Position numbers and translations under genes: made by a program. 16,062 nucleotides of DNA from JBKJTP01 sp046590195 (lineage in GTDB: Bacteria; Bacteroidota; Ignavibacteria; Palsa-1295), in NCBI GenBank assembly GCA_046590195.1, contig JBKJTP010000310.1, forward strand, positions 1 through 16,062. The letters run 5' to 3'. Below, in pieces: positions 1 through 6,596 of this stretch; within the stretch, counting starts at the first letter, position 1, and each line of letters begins with the position of its first letter. The notes beneath the pieces are model-generated. The model ran no database searches. It was given only the letters and a program-made list of their open reading frames with translations, and was not told the DNA's origin.

Positions 1-768
1 CTCGCACTCGCGATCGCTCCATCTGCAGCTTTTGCTCAGATCGAGGAAGACACGACCACCTGGAATGACTCAGAACTCTATGAGGATGACGCCGTCGAGG
101 CCGCTCCTTATTTTGCTGTGGGCGGTGGACCGATGGTCGGGCTCTTCATGCCAAACCTCGATGCCTTTAATAAAAATATCGCTCAGCCTTTTGTTGGACA
201 AGATATCAGCAACAGCGTGCTGATGGTTGGCGGGCAAGGGTTTATTTCGGTGCCGTGGGTCAAGAATCTGCGTGTCGGCGGACTCGGCTACGGTGGGCGC
301 TCGGAGCAATGCTGCCTTGATACAGTTGTCGATGGACAAAGCGTATCTCGTACGCTAGAGTACAATGTAGGTTATGGTGGGCTGTCGATCGATTATGTAT
401 TGCCGCTCAATCTTGGCAAGTTCAACGTTGTACCTGGTATCGTCTTGGGAGTTGGTAGCGTCGAGGTCTTTGCGCAGCAGGCAACACAGCGCGGCGAATT
501 CAACATTCGCAACGAGTTCGATCAGGCAAGCAAGAACATCACGCATAACTATCATTCGACGTTCTTCCTCTACATGCCCCAGCTGCAGTTCGAATACTCG
601 TTCGGTGGATTCATGATGACCCGCCTCTCGGTCGGTTATCAAGGTACTGCAATGGGTGAGTGGGAGGTCGATCGCGGTGTTGGTATCACGAACAGCAGCC
701 AGCTTGACGATGTCAATGGCAGCGGCCTCATTGCGAATGTTGGCTTCTTCTTCGGACTCTTCCCGTAA
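1..768 (+). CDS. Outer-membrane beta-barrel-like protein, 5' partial
   Basis: The frame is open from base 1, so the start codon lies outside the window; 255 residues are visible. The first residues look like the end of a signal peptide (LALAIAPSAAFA, cleavage before Q13). An acidic linker rich in D/E/T follows to about residue 35. The rest is rich in Gly and aromatic residues in alternating patterns typical of amphipathic beta strands (YFAVGGGPMVG, NLRVGGLGYGG, NVGYGGLSIDYVLPL, FMMTRLSVGYQG). It ends in an aromatic strand, LIANVGFFFGLFP, suited to outer-membrane barrel insertion. I recognise no catalytic motif. My reading is an outer-membrane or exported beta-barrel protein of unknown function, similar in style to uncharacterised Ignavibacteria-type proteins; this is inferred from pattern only. 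It lies 30 bp upstream of purC. Confidence 0.72.
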   Translation, partial: LALAIAPSAAFAQIEEDTTTWNDSELYEDDAVEAAPYFAVGGGPMVGLFMPNLDAFNKNIAQPFVGQDISNSVLMVGGQGFISVPWVKNLRVGGLGYGGRSEQCCLDTVVDGQSVSRTLEYNVGYGGLSIDYVLPLNLGKFNVVPGIVLGVGSVEVFAQQATQRGEFNIRNEFDQASKNITHNYHSTFFLYMPQLQFEYSFGGFMMTRLSVGYQGTAMGEWEVDRGVGITNSSQLDDVNGSGLIANVGFFFGLFP

Positions 769-773
769 GTTTG
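766..773 (+). promoter_or_regulatory. Candidate Bacteroidota -7 box upstream of purC
   Basis: The sequence TAAGTTTG matches the Bacteroidota -7 consensus TAnnTTTG exactly. It overlaps the stop codon of the upstream gene and ends 26 bases before the purC ATG. A TTG at 740-742 could be the -33 element, but the 23-base spacer is longer than usual (about 19-21). It is a candidate only, since one exact match per about 4 kb is expected by chance. Confidence 0.3.
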
Positions 774-798
774 TTCTCTCAACCGTTTTATCTGACAC

Positions 799-1521
799 AT
801 GTCATCCCCGCAAAAAGGAACGCTGCTTTACGAGGGTAAAGCAAAGAAGGTCTGGGAAGTTAAGGGCGAGCCTGATCTGGTAATTCAGGAATTCAAGGAC
901 GATGCAACCGCATTCAATGGCGAGAAGCGTGGCAGCTGGGCCCACAAAGGTGAGGTCAATAACCAGATGGCGTGCTTTCTCTTTCGCATGCTGGAGACAA
1001 AGGGCATCAACACGCACTTCGTTGAACAGCTAAGTCCGAACGAGATGCTGATCAAGCGTCTCGAGATCGTGCCGTTGGAGGTGATCGTCCGCAATCTAGC
1101 AGCCGGCTCGTTCGTCAAGCGCTATGGTGCTCAGGAAGGCCGCGAGTTTGCGACGCCAACGTTCGAATTCTCTTACAAAAAAGATGAACTTGGCGATCCG
1201 CTCATCAATGATTCTCATGCTCTTGCATTAGGTATTGCCACTGAGAAGGAGATCGAGGAGATCAGAACAAAGGCGCTGAAGATCAACGACATACTGAAGC
1301 AGTTCTTCACGGATCGCGGCATCCTACTTGTTGATTTCAAACTCGAGTTTGGCAAGCATAAAGGCGAGATATTGCTCGGCGACGAGATCTCTCCCGACAC
1401 ATGCAGATTCTGGGATGCGGCAACCCGAAAGAAGCTGGATAAAGATCGCTTCCGTCAGGACCTTGGCGGTGTTGAAGAAGCCTACGCCGAGATCCTTCAG
1501 CGCGTCACAGCAAGCGTTTGA
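799..1521 (+). CDS. purC: Phosphoribosylaminoimidazole-succinocarboxamide synthase (SAICAR synthetase)
   Basis: PurC joins aspartate to CAIR using ATP to form SAICAR, in de novo purine synthesis in the cytosol. The protein has 240 residues, the usual length of single-domain bacterial PurC. It opens with the ATP-binding strand LLYEGKAKKVW (residues 9-19). It carries the substrate-binding stretch VPLEVIVRNLAAGSFVKRYG (91-110) and both family signatures: VDFKLEFG (178-185) and GDEISPD (194-200). The ATG at 799 gives the expected N-terminus; there is no Shine-Dalgarno sequence before it, as is normal in Bacteroidota. The psd gene starts 59 bp downstream and purS/purQ lie further on, so the pur genes are interleaved with phospholipid genes on one strand. 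I see no missing key residue. Confidence 0.97.
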   Translation: MSSPQKGTLLYEGKAKKVWEVKGEPDLVIQEFKDDATAFNGEKRGSWAHKGEVNNQMACFLFRMLETKGINTHFVEQLSPNEMLIKRLEIVPLEVIVRNLAAGSFVKRYGAQEGREFATPTFEFSYKKDELGDPLINDSHALALGIATEKEIEEIRTKALKINDILKQFFTDRGILLVDFKLEFGKHKGEILLGDEISPDTCRFWDAATRKKLDKDRFRQDLGGVEEAYAEILQRVTASV

Positions 1522-1580
1522 TCACAATGTGCTCAGTTCAGATCGTGATCGTTGCGAATACACATTAGTTTTTATCTATC

Positions 1581-2261
1581 GTGGCTCTAACTAAATACGG
1601 TTCAGATGTAATGATCACAGTGGTGATCATTGCTGTAGTTCTCATTGGTCTCGCATTATGGACCGATGTCTGGTGGTTGCAGGCGCTGCTAGTTGCGATC
1701 GCTGGATTCCTAGTGATCTTCTCTCTCAACTTTTTTCGAGATCCTGAACGATCAGCGGATCTCAAGGGCAGAGCAGGCGAAGATCTCGTGATCTGTCCTG
1801 CAGATGGAAAGGTCGTCGTGATAAAGCCAACGACCGAGAACGAGTATCTTAAAGGCCCCGCACAGCAGATATCGATCTTCATGTCTCCGATGGATGTGCA
1901 TGTCAATCGCTCGCCGATGACAGGTAAGGTAGAATACTTTCGATATGTCAAAGGTGAATTCCTCGTCGCACATTCGGACGAGTCGACACATCGCAACGAA
2001 CGCGCTGTGATCGGTCTGAACTCTGGTGGACGCAAGATCCTGTTCATGCAGGTCGCGGGTTATATCGCGCGCCGCATCGTTTGTCCAGTAAAAGTTGGTG
2101 ACCAACTCGAAGCAGGCAAGCGCTTCGGTATGATCAAATTCGGATCGCGCGTGGATATCTTCCTGCCAATGAATGCTGACATCATGGTAAAGATCGGTGA
2201 GATGGTAAAGGCGGGACAAACAGTCGTTGCAGAGTTGACCACGCCAGAGAGCGCTGCATGA
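1581..2261 (+). CDS. psd: Phosphatidylserine decarboxylase, short (type II-like) form
   Basis: The enzyme decarboxylates phosphatidylserine to phosphatidylethanolamine at the inner membrane. The 226-residue protein has two hydrophobic segments (about 12-28 and 34-50), then FFRDPERS (51-58), PADGKV (73-78), and the SPMDVHVNR block (102-110) with a likely active-site His107. The self-cleavage site is FGSR (187-190): family members cleave between Gly188 and Ser189, and the serine becomes the pyruvoyl group. I chose the GTG at 1581 because it gives MALTKYGSDV, like other short Psd N-termini; an in-frame ATG at 1611 would cut into the first membrane segment. The stop overlaps the pssA start (ATGA at 2258-2261), so the two are probably translationally coupled. 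It precedes the enzyme that makes its substrate. Confidence 0.93.
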   Translation: MALTKYGSDVMITVVIIAVVLIGLALWTDVWWLQALLVAIAGFLVIFSLNFFRDPERSADLKGRAGEDLVICPADGKVVVIKPTTENEYLKGPAQQISIFMSPMDVHVNRSPMTGKVEYFRYVKGEFLVAHSDESTHRNERAVIGLNSGGRKILFMQVAGYIARRIVCPVKVGDQLEAGKRFGMIKFGSRVDIFLPMNADIMVKIGEMVKAGQTVVAELTTPESAA

Positions 2262-3052
2262 TAAAGGTCACGCGGTCGGTCATTCCAAGTCTGTTCACGA
2301 TCGCGAATCTGTTCTGCGGATTCATCGCGATCAAAACAGCGATGATGGATCATGACTATATCGCTGCAGGCTGGTTCATTGTTCTCGGTGCGCTCTTCGA
2401 TGCGCTCGATGGGATGATGGCTCGCTTGACAAAGTCGTCGAGTGAATTTGGTGTTGAGCTGGATAGTCTTGCAGATGTGGTCACGTTCGGTGTTGGACCA
2501 AGTGCCATCGTCTATTCACTTTTCTTCCAACAGTACGAGGGCATTGGCTTGCTCATCGCAGCACTGCCAGCAATGCTGGGTGCTGTCCGTCTGGCAAGAT
2601 TCAACGTACAGCTTGTGGGCTTCGACAAGGATTACTTCCGTGGACTGCCGATCCCATCGGCTGCACTACTGATCATGTCCTATGTCAGCTTCTATTATTT
2701 GGACCAGAACCCGAATGTGTCGCCAGCGACCTATGACGTGGGCATGTTCGTCGTTGTGATCTCTGCTGGCCTCCTGATGGTCTCCACCATCAAATACGAC
2801 ACGATCCCGAAGTTCAGTAAGAAGGCGATCATGGCGCATCCTGTCCGATTTGCTATTTTCTTGGGCGCCATTATTCTGCTCATTGCAACACGGGGGAGCG
2901 CAATATTCCCTCTATTTGTTGCATTCGTCCTCTACGGGATGATCCGCTCCGTTGCTGACCGCACAAGCAGACTTCTCAAAGAGAAACGTGCGTCAGCGCT
3001 TCTGGATCTCGACGAGATCGAAAAGGAAGAGCAGTCCACCTTTGGTATCTAG
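2258..3052 (+). CDS. pssA: CDP-diacylglycerol--serine O-phosphatidyltransferase
   Basis: This integral membrane enzyme makes phosphatidylserine from CDP-diacylglycerol and L-serine; the product feeds the Psd encoded just upstream. The 264-residue protein contains the full CDP-alcohol phosphotransferase motif DGx2ARx8Gx3Dx3D: Asp51, Gly52, Ala55, Arg56, Gly65, Asp69 and Asp73. Several hydrophobic segments surround it (for example about 8-28, 37-50, 90-115, 130-150, 160-180 and 190-230), as expected for the membrane-bound family. The N-terminus VIPSLFTIANLFCGF is typical of the type II PssA group. The charged C-terminal tail (RTSRLLKEKRASALLDLDE) probably faces the cytosol. The start is fixed by the 4-base overlap with psd. 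Confidence 0.95.
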   Translation: MIKVTRSVIPSLFTIANLFCGFIAIKTAMMDHDYIAAGWFIVLGALFDALDGMMARLTKSSSEFGVELDSLADVVTFGVGPSAIVYSLFFQQYEGIGLLIAALPAMLGAVRLARFNVQLVGFDKDYFRGLPIPSAALLIMSYVSFYYLDQNPNVSPATYDVGMFVVVISAGLLMVSTIKYDTIPKFSKKAIMAHPVRFAIFLGAIILLIATRGSAIFPLFVAFVLYGMIRSVADRTSRLLKEKRASALLDLDEIEKEEQSTFGI

Positions 3053-3129
3053 GATCCCAAGTCTGCGACCGTTGGCAACTCTTGCCGGCATCCGAGACCG
3101 ATTCGCCTTACAGGCCATATCTCCCCCAA

Positions 3130-3414
3130 ATGAAGTATTTTGTTTACGTAGCGATCGAGCGTAAGGAAGCCATTCTTGACCCTCAGGGCAAGGCTACCGA
3201 GCACGCGCTCAGCTCACTCGGATTTCAGGACGTCTCAGGTGTGCGAATTGGCAAGATGATCCGTCTGGCCGTCGAAGCTGCTAGCCCGGACGCAGCCCGT
3301 GAGATCGCGTCTGAAGCAAGCCAGAAGCTCCTGGCGAACCCGATCATGGAGACCTTCAACGTTGTGGCTGTCAATGACCAGCCCGTGCTCGAAATGAAGG
3401 GGGAGACTGTCTAA
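3130..3414 (+). CDS. purS: Phosphoribosylformylglycinamidine synthase subunit PurS
   Basis: PurS is the small scaffold subunit of the split FGAM synthase (PurL-PurQ-PurS) and helps pass ammonia from PurQ to PurL. The protein has 94 residues, close to the family's 80-95. It begins MKYFVYVAIERKEAILDPQG and has the conserved ALSSLGF and VRIGKMIRL segments, ending with NPIMETFNVV. The frame stays open upstream to a TTG at 3082, but the family begins at the ATG at 3130, so I use that. The purQ gene starts 4 bases after the stop. This arrangement means the organism uses the small PurL type rather than one large fused PurL; purL itself is not in the window. Confidence 0.94.
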   Translation: MKYFVYVAIERKEAILDPQGKATEHALSSLGFQDVSGVRIGKMIRLAVEAASPDAAREIASEASQKLLANPIMETFNVVAVNDQPVLEMKGETV

Positions 3415-3418
3415 GCCG

Positions 3419-4129
3419 ATGCGTACAAGAGTTATTGTTTTTCCAGGCTCGAATTGCGATCATGACGCGATGTACGCCGTCAAGAACGTGATGAATGAGC
3501 AGGACACGCAGTTTGTCTGGCACAAGGAGGATTCGATCGGTCAGGACGTGGATCTGGTCATTCTGCCGGGTGGCTTCTCCTACGGGGATTACCTCCGCAC
3601 AGGTGCCATCGCCAGGTTCTCACCGGTCATGAAGGACGTCATCCGCTATGCGAATGAGGGCGGAATGGTCATCGGTATCTGCAACGGCTTCCAGGTGCTC
3701 TGCGAGAGCGGTCTCCTGCCGGGTGTCTTGATCCGCAACGAGTCGCTGAAGTTCATTTGCAAGGAGATCTATCTCAAGACCGAGAACAACGAGACGGCAT
3801 TCAGCAATGGGCTTACGCCTGGCGAGATCATCAAGGTGCCGGTAGCTCATGGCGAAGGTAACTTCATGGTGACCGACGAGGTGCTTCAGGATCTCGAATC
3901 GAATGATCAGATCGTTTTCCGTTACTCTGGGCCGAACGGCGAAGTAACGAAGGAATTCAACATTAACGGATCTCGCAACAACATCGCCGGAATTGTCAGC
4001 AAGGAGGGCAACGTGTTCGGCATGATGCCGCACCCGGAGCGTGCGTGTGAATCCATCCTTGGAAGCGCCGATGGCCTCAAGATATTGAACAGCATCCGCG
4101 AGTCCATTCGCCAGCGTGTGACGGTGTAA
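3419..4129 (+). CDS. purQ: Phosphoribosylformylglycinamidine synthase subunit PurQ (glutaminase)
   Basis: PurQ is the class I glutamine amidotransferase that frees ammonia from glutamine for FGAM synthase. The 236-residue length is normal. The nucleophile elbow is GICNGFQVL with Cys88; the rest of the triad is His205 and Glu207 in MMPHPERA. The oxyanion region LPGGFSYGDYLR (49-60) and the N-terminal VIVFPGSNCDHD are family hallmarks. It lies 4 bases after purS and is surely co-transcribed with it. A GGGGGAG tract sits about 14 bases before the ATG, the only purine-rich run before a start in this operon, though it is further away than a normal ribosome site. Confidence 0.97.
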   Translation: MRTRVIVFPGSNCDHDAMYAVKNVMNEQDTQFVWHKEDSIGQDVDLVILPGGFSYGDYLRTGAIARFSPVMKDVIRYANEGGMVIGICNGFQVLCESGLLPGVLIRNESLKFICKEIYLKTENNETAFSNGLTPGEIIKVPVAHGEGNFMVTDEVLQDLESNDQIVFRYSGPNGEVTKEFNINGSRNNIAGIVSKEGNVFGMMPHPERACESILGSADGLKILNSIRESIRQRVTV

Positions 4130-4176
4130 GTAGCGCTAGACTAAGTCCTTTACGTATCGTGCTCTCCCTACTCTAT

Positions 4177-4317
4177 ATGTCGATCGGAAGTATCTTCGAA
4201 CTCTTGATCCTGGGCATTATGTCAATGTCGATCGTTGTAATCGTCCTGGCTGTCCTGAAGAATGTCCCTCGTGGTAAAAAGGGCACATCATACCGCCGAA
4301 GCAAGAAGGGCGGATGA
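4177..4317 (+). CDS. Small single-span membrane protein, 46 residues, function unknown
   Basis: This short open frame fills much of the gap between purQ and tatA and is too short for usual gene finders. It encodes one strongly hydrophobic segment (about residues 6-27, ELLILGIMSMSIVVIVLAVL) followed by a very basic tail (KNVPRGKKGTSYRRSKKGG: K29, R32, K34, K35, R40, R41, K43, K44). By the positive-inside rule the tail should face the cytosol. An in-frame GTG at 4159 would add six residues (VLSLLY). It ends 139 bp before tatA, on the same strand. I do not recognise the family. Position beside tat genes suggests a membrane-associated role, but that is only proximity. Confidence 0.55.
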   Translation: MSIGSIFELLILGIMSMSIVVIVLAVLKNVPRGKKGTSYRRSKKGG

Positions 4318-4397
4318 CTGTCTTTTCGGTGCGGTGCGTGTGAATTCCTCTTCCCGAACCATCGCCTGAATGTGCAGGTTAGCCCTCTAATTCCCTG

Positions 4398-4451
4398 ATA
4401 TTCGACCACTGTAGGTTTCGAATATTCGACCACTGTAGGATTTCGATCGAA
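4398..4451 (+). repeat. Two-copy tandem repeat with palindromic junctions upstream of tatA
   Basis: The 18-mer ATATTCGACCACTGTAGG occurs exactly twice, at 4398-4415 and 4422-4439, with a 24-base period. Each copy is followed by (A)TTTCGA. The junction creates a perfect 12-bp palindrome, TCGAATATTCGA (4418-4429). The second copy leads into a 10-bp palindrome, TTCGATCGAA (4442-4451), six bases before the tatA ATG. TAGGTTTC at 4412-4419 is one base from the Bacteroidota -7 consensus. The layout could be an operator/promoter region for the tat genes, or a small local duplication. Confidence 0.6.
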
Positions 4452-4456
4452 GAAGT

Positions 4457-4639
4457 ATGAAGAACATAGGCATGACGGAGCTCTTGATCATTGTTGGTCT
4501 CGTACTCCTCCTTTTCGGCGGCAAGAAGATCCCTGAGCTGATGCGCGGACTTGGCAAGGGCATCAAGGAGTTCAAGACCGCTTCGACTGACCCGAACGAC
4601 GACGAGGTCAAGGATCCTACCCCAGCGGCCAAGGCCTAA
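4457..4639 (+). CDS. tatA: Sec-independent protein translocase subunit TatA
   Basis: TatA forms the pore-like oligomer that carries folded twin-arginine substrates across the inner membrane. The 60-residue protein has the standard layout: a short N-terminus with a polar residue (Glu8), a membrane helix (about 9-20), the hinge FGGKKIPEL (20-28), an amphipathic Gly/Lys helix (about 28-43: MRGLGKGIKEFK) and an acidic, unstructured tail (DPNDDEVKDP). The hinge has FGG where many TatA proteins have FGP. A second Tat gene follows after 22 bp, and the two form a pair; no tatC is in the window. A weak purine stretch (GAAGAAG) precedes the ATG. Confidence 0.93.
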   Translation: MKNIGMTELLIIVGLVLLLFGGKKIPELMRGLGKGIKEFKTASTDPNDDEVKDPTPAAKA

Positions 4640-4661
4640 GCCTCTCTAATCCCAACTCATT

Positions 4662-5096
4662 ATGTTCGAGAATATTGGAAGCGCAGAGCTTTTAGTAGTT
4701 CTCATCATCGTCCTGATCTTCTTTGGTCCGAAGAGGATACCAGAGCTCGCTCGTAGCTTTGGTAAAGGCATGCGCAAGTTCAACGATGCCAAGCAGGGCT
4801 TCGAGCAGGAGGTCAAGACGGCAATGAAAGAGCCGATCGATTCGCTCACTCAGGCTCGCACAAACCTCGAACGTCAACTCAAAGAGACCGGTGACCCGTT
4901 GAAGGATTTTCTCAATGAGCCTGTGATCCCGAATTCGCCTCCGATGCCGATTGCGCCCCCGCAAGGGTCACTACCACGAGGGGCATCCTTTGATGTCACG
5001 TCAGTCGATCCACCAGAGAAGAAGGAGCCAGAGCCCGCTCCAGCCCAACCAGACATCACGCAAGCAAATCCTGAAGAGCCGAAGCAACCTAGCTAG
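4662..5096 (+). CDS. tatB: Twin-arginine translocase TatA/TatB-type subunit
   Basis: This 144-residue protein starts like TatA/TatB: MFENIGSAELLVV with Glu9, a membrane helix (about 9-21), the hinge FGPKRIPEL (21-29) and an amphipathic helix (about 29-45). Beyond this it has a longer charged helix (about 45-80, QEVKTAMKEPIDSLTQARTN) and a Pro/Glu/Ala-rich tail (about 90-144). The length, the long second helix and the proline-rich tail resemble TatB, the substrate-receptor partner of TatC; the MFxxIGxxELL start also fits TatB. Bacteroidota often have several TatA-like proteins and no clear TatB, so TatB is a best guess and a second TatA is the alternative. It is 22 bp downstream of tatA. Confidence 0.85.
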   Translation: MFENIGSAELLVVLIIVLIFFGPKRIPELARSFGKGMRKFNDAKQGFEQEVKTAMKEPIDSLTQARTNLERQLKETGDPLKDFLNEPVIPNSPPMPIAPPQGSLPRGASFDVTSVDPPEKKEPEPAPAQPDITQANPEEPKQPS

Positions 5097-5151
5097 GGCT
5101 GGAACCACGAAAGTCTGAATAGCGAGTCGTACACTTGCCCTCGCTTCTCCG

Positions 5152-5159
5152 TATTTTTG
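5152..5159 (+). promoter_or_regulatory. Candidate Bacteroidota -7 box upstream of gatA
   Basis: TATTTTTG matches the -7 consensus TAnnTTTG exactly and ends 28 bases before the gatA ATG at 5187, almost the same distance as the box before purC. A TTG at 5135-5137 is only 14 bases upstream, so the -33 element is not convincing. If this box is used, the alternative TTG start at 5157 would lie inside the promoter, which favours the ATG at 5187. Confidence 0.3.
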
Positions 5160-5186
5160 CACCTCACGACACAATCCTTTCCTCGA

Positions 5187-6524
5187 ATGTCATCATCCGC
5201 AGTCGACCGTGCACGCGCGCTAAATGAGCAGCTCAATTGCTTTCTCGAGATCGAGCCGATCGCTGCTCAGTCATCCGGTAAGCTGGATGGAATGAGCATC
5301 GCAGTAAAAGATGTGCTTGCGCTCGAGGGTCATACGCTCACATGCGGATCGAAATTCCTACAGAACTTTGAGTCGCTCTACACCGCGACTTGCGTGAAGC
5401 GGCTGATGGATGCGGGTGCTTCGGTCGTCGGCAAGACGAACATGGATGAATTCGCCATGGGCTCGTCGAATGAGAATTCGGCTTATGGCGTCGTTCGTAA
5501 TCCATGGGATCTTGAGCGCGTGCCCGGAGGCTCATCAGGTGGCAGCGCAGTAGCAGCAGCTATCGGTGCGTGCGATGTTGCACTCGGCACAGATACCGGC
5601 GGTTCGATCCGACAGCCTGCAGCATTCACTGGCACTGTGGGAATGAAGCCAACTTATGGCCGCATCAGTCGATATGGCCTCACCGCATTCGCGTCGTCGT
5701 TCGATACCGTCGGCACATTCAGCCGTACGCTCGAGGCATCTGCTAAAGCACTTGAGGTGATGGCAGGATTCGATCCGCTCGATAGCACATCAGCGAGAGT
5801 TAAAGTCGAAGAATACTCTGCGGCATTGGGCAAGAGTGTCAATGGATTAAAGGTAGGATTGCCGAAGGAATACTTCGGCGAAGGTATTGAGCCTGATGTT
5901 CGTGCTGCGATCGAAGCCTCGCGAAGGAAGCTTGAGGCAGCTGGATGTGAGATCGTTGAGATCTCGATGCCGCACACGAAGTATTGCATTGCAGACTATT
6001 ACATCCTGACGACTGCGGAAGCATCAAGCAATCTCGCGCGCTTCGATGGCATCAGATATGGCAAGCGTGCAGCAGGCGTGACATCGCTGGAAGATACTTA
6101 CGTCCGCTCGCGCACTGAAGGATTCGGCAGGGAAGTCAAGCGACGTATCATGCTTGGTACGTATGTACTTTCATCAGGATATTATGATGCGTACTACAAG
6201 CGCGCGCAGAAAGTAAGAAGGCTTATCAAACAGGACTTTATTGAAGCATTCAAGACGGTCGACGCTATCCTCACACCAACGACACCTACGACAGCATTCA
6301 AGCTGGGCCAAAAGGTCAGTGATCCTCTGGCAATGTATCTCAACGACATCTTCACCGTAAGTGCAAACATCGCAGGTGTGCCTGCGATCAGCGTGCCGGT
6401 AGGTATCGACTCGAACAATCTGCCGATCGGTGCTCAGCTCATCACGAATGACTTCGAAGAGTCGAAGATGTTCTCGCTATCCAGCGTAATCTATCAGGAC
6501 GTTCTCGCCGAGTTGCCAATGTAA
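5187..6524 (+). CDS. gatA: Aspartyl/glutamyl-tRNA(Asn/Gln) amidotransferase subunit A
   Basis: GatA is the amidase-signature glutaminase of the GatCAB complex, which turns mischarged Glu-tRNA(Gln) or Asp-tRNA(Asn) into the amide form. From the ATG at 5187 it has 445 residues. The Ser-Ser-Lys triad is intact: Lys41 (IAVKD), Ser116 (VPGGSSGGS) and Ser140 (DTGGSIRQPA), with the same spacing as in Staphylococcus GatA. The block KTNMDEFAMGSSNENSAYG is diagnostic of GatA over other amidases. The N-terminus is unusually short: about 38 residues fewer precede the catalytic lysine than in S. aureus GatA, and the helix between the NCFL segment and the lysine is shortened. An in-frame TTG at 5157 would add ten residues. 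gatB and gatC are not in the window. A hairpin follows the stop. Confidence 0.93.
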   Translation: MSSSAVDRARALNEQLNCFLEIEPIAAQSSGKLDGMSIAVKDVLALEGHTLTCGSKFLQNFESLYTATCVKRLMDAGASVVGKTNMDEFAMGSSNENSAYGVVRNPWDLERVPGGSSGGSAVAAAIGACDVALGTDTGGSIRQPAAFTGTVGMKPTYGRISRYGLTAFASSFDTVGTFSRTLEASAKALEVMAGFDPLDSTSARVKVEEYSAALGKSVNGLKVGLPKEYFGEGIEPDVRAAIEASRRKLEAAGCEIVEISMPHTKYCIADYYILTTAEASSNLARFDGIRYGKRAAGVTSLEDTYVRSRTEGFGREVKRRIMLGTYVLSSGYYDAYYKRAQKVRRLIKQDFIEAFKTVDAILTPTTPTTAFKLGQKVSDPLAMYLNDIFTVSANIAGVPAISVPVGIDSNNLPIGAQLITNDFEESKMFSLSSVIYQDVLAELPM

Positions 6525-6546
6525 TTGCACAACAGTGTTTAAAAAC

Positions 6547-6578
6547 AGAAAGGCCGCCTCGTTTGAGGCGGCCTTTCT
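6547..6578. terminator. Bidirectional Rho-independent terminator between gatA and the propeller gene
   Basis: A perfect 14-bp inverted repeat, AGAAAGGCCGCCTC / GAGGCGGCCTTTCT, with a GTTT loop, sits 22 bp after the gatA stop and 21 bp after the stop of the convergent - strand gene. On the - strand it is followed by GTTTTTAAAC, a T-run that makes a good intrinsic terminator; on the + strand the downstream sequence is only weakly T-rich. It can serve both genes and is likely stronger for the - strand one. Confidence 0.9.
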
Positions 6579-6596
6579 AATGTAATACCAACTAGA

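Noticed and set aside
3082..3129. Upstream TTG start for purS
   Set aside because: It adds 16 residues (MPASETDSPYRPYLPQ) not seen in the family; PurS begins at MKYFVYVAIE.
4386..4456. Start of a CRISPR-like or longer repeat array
   Set aside because: There are only two copies with a 6-base gap, and no further copies or cas genes in the window.
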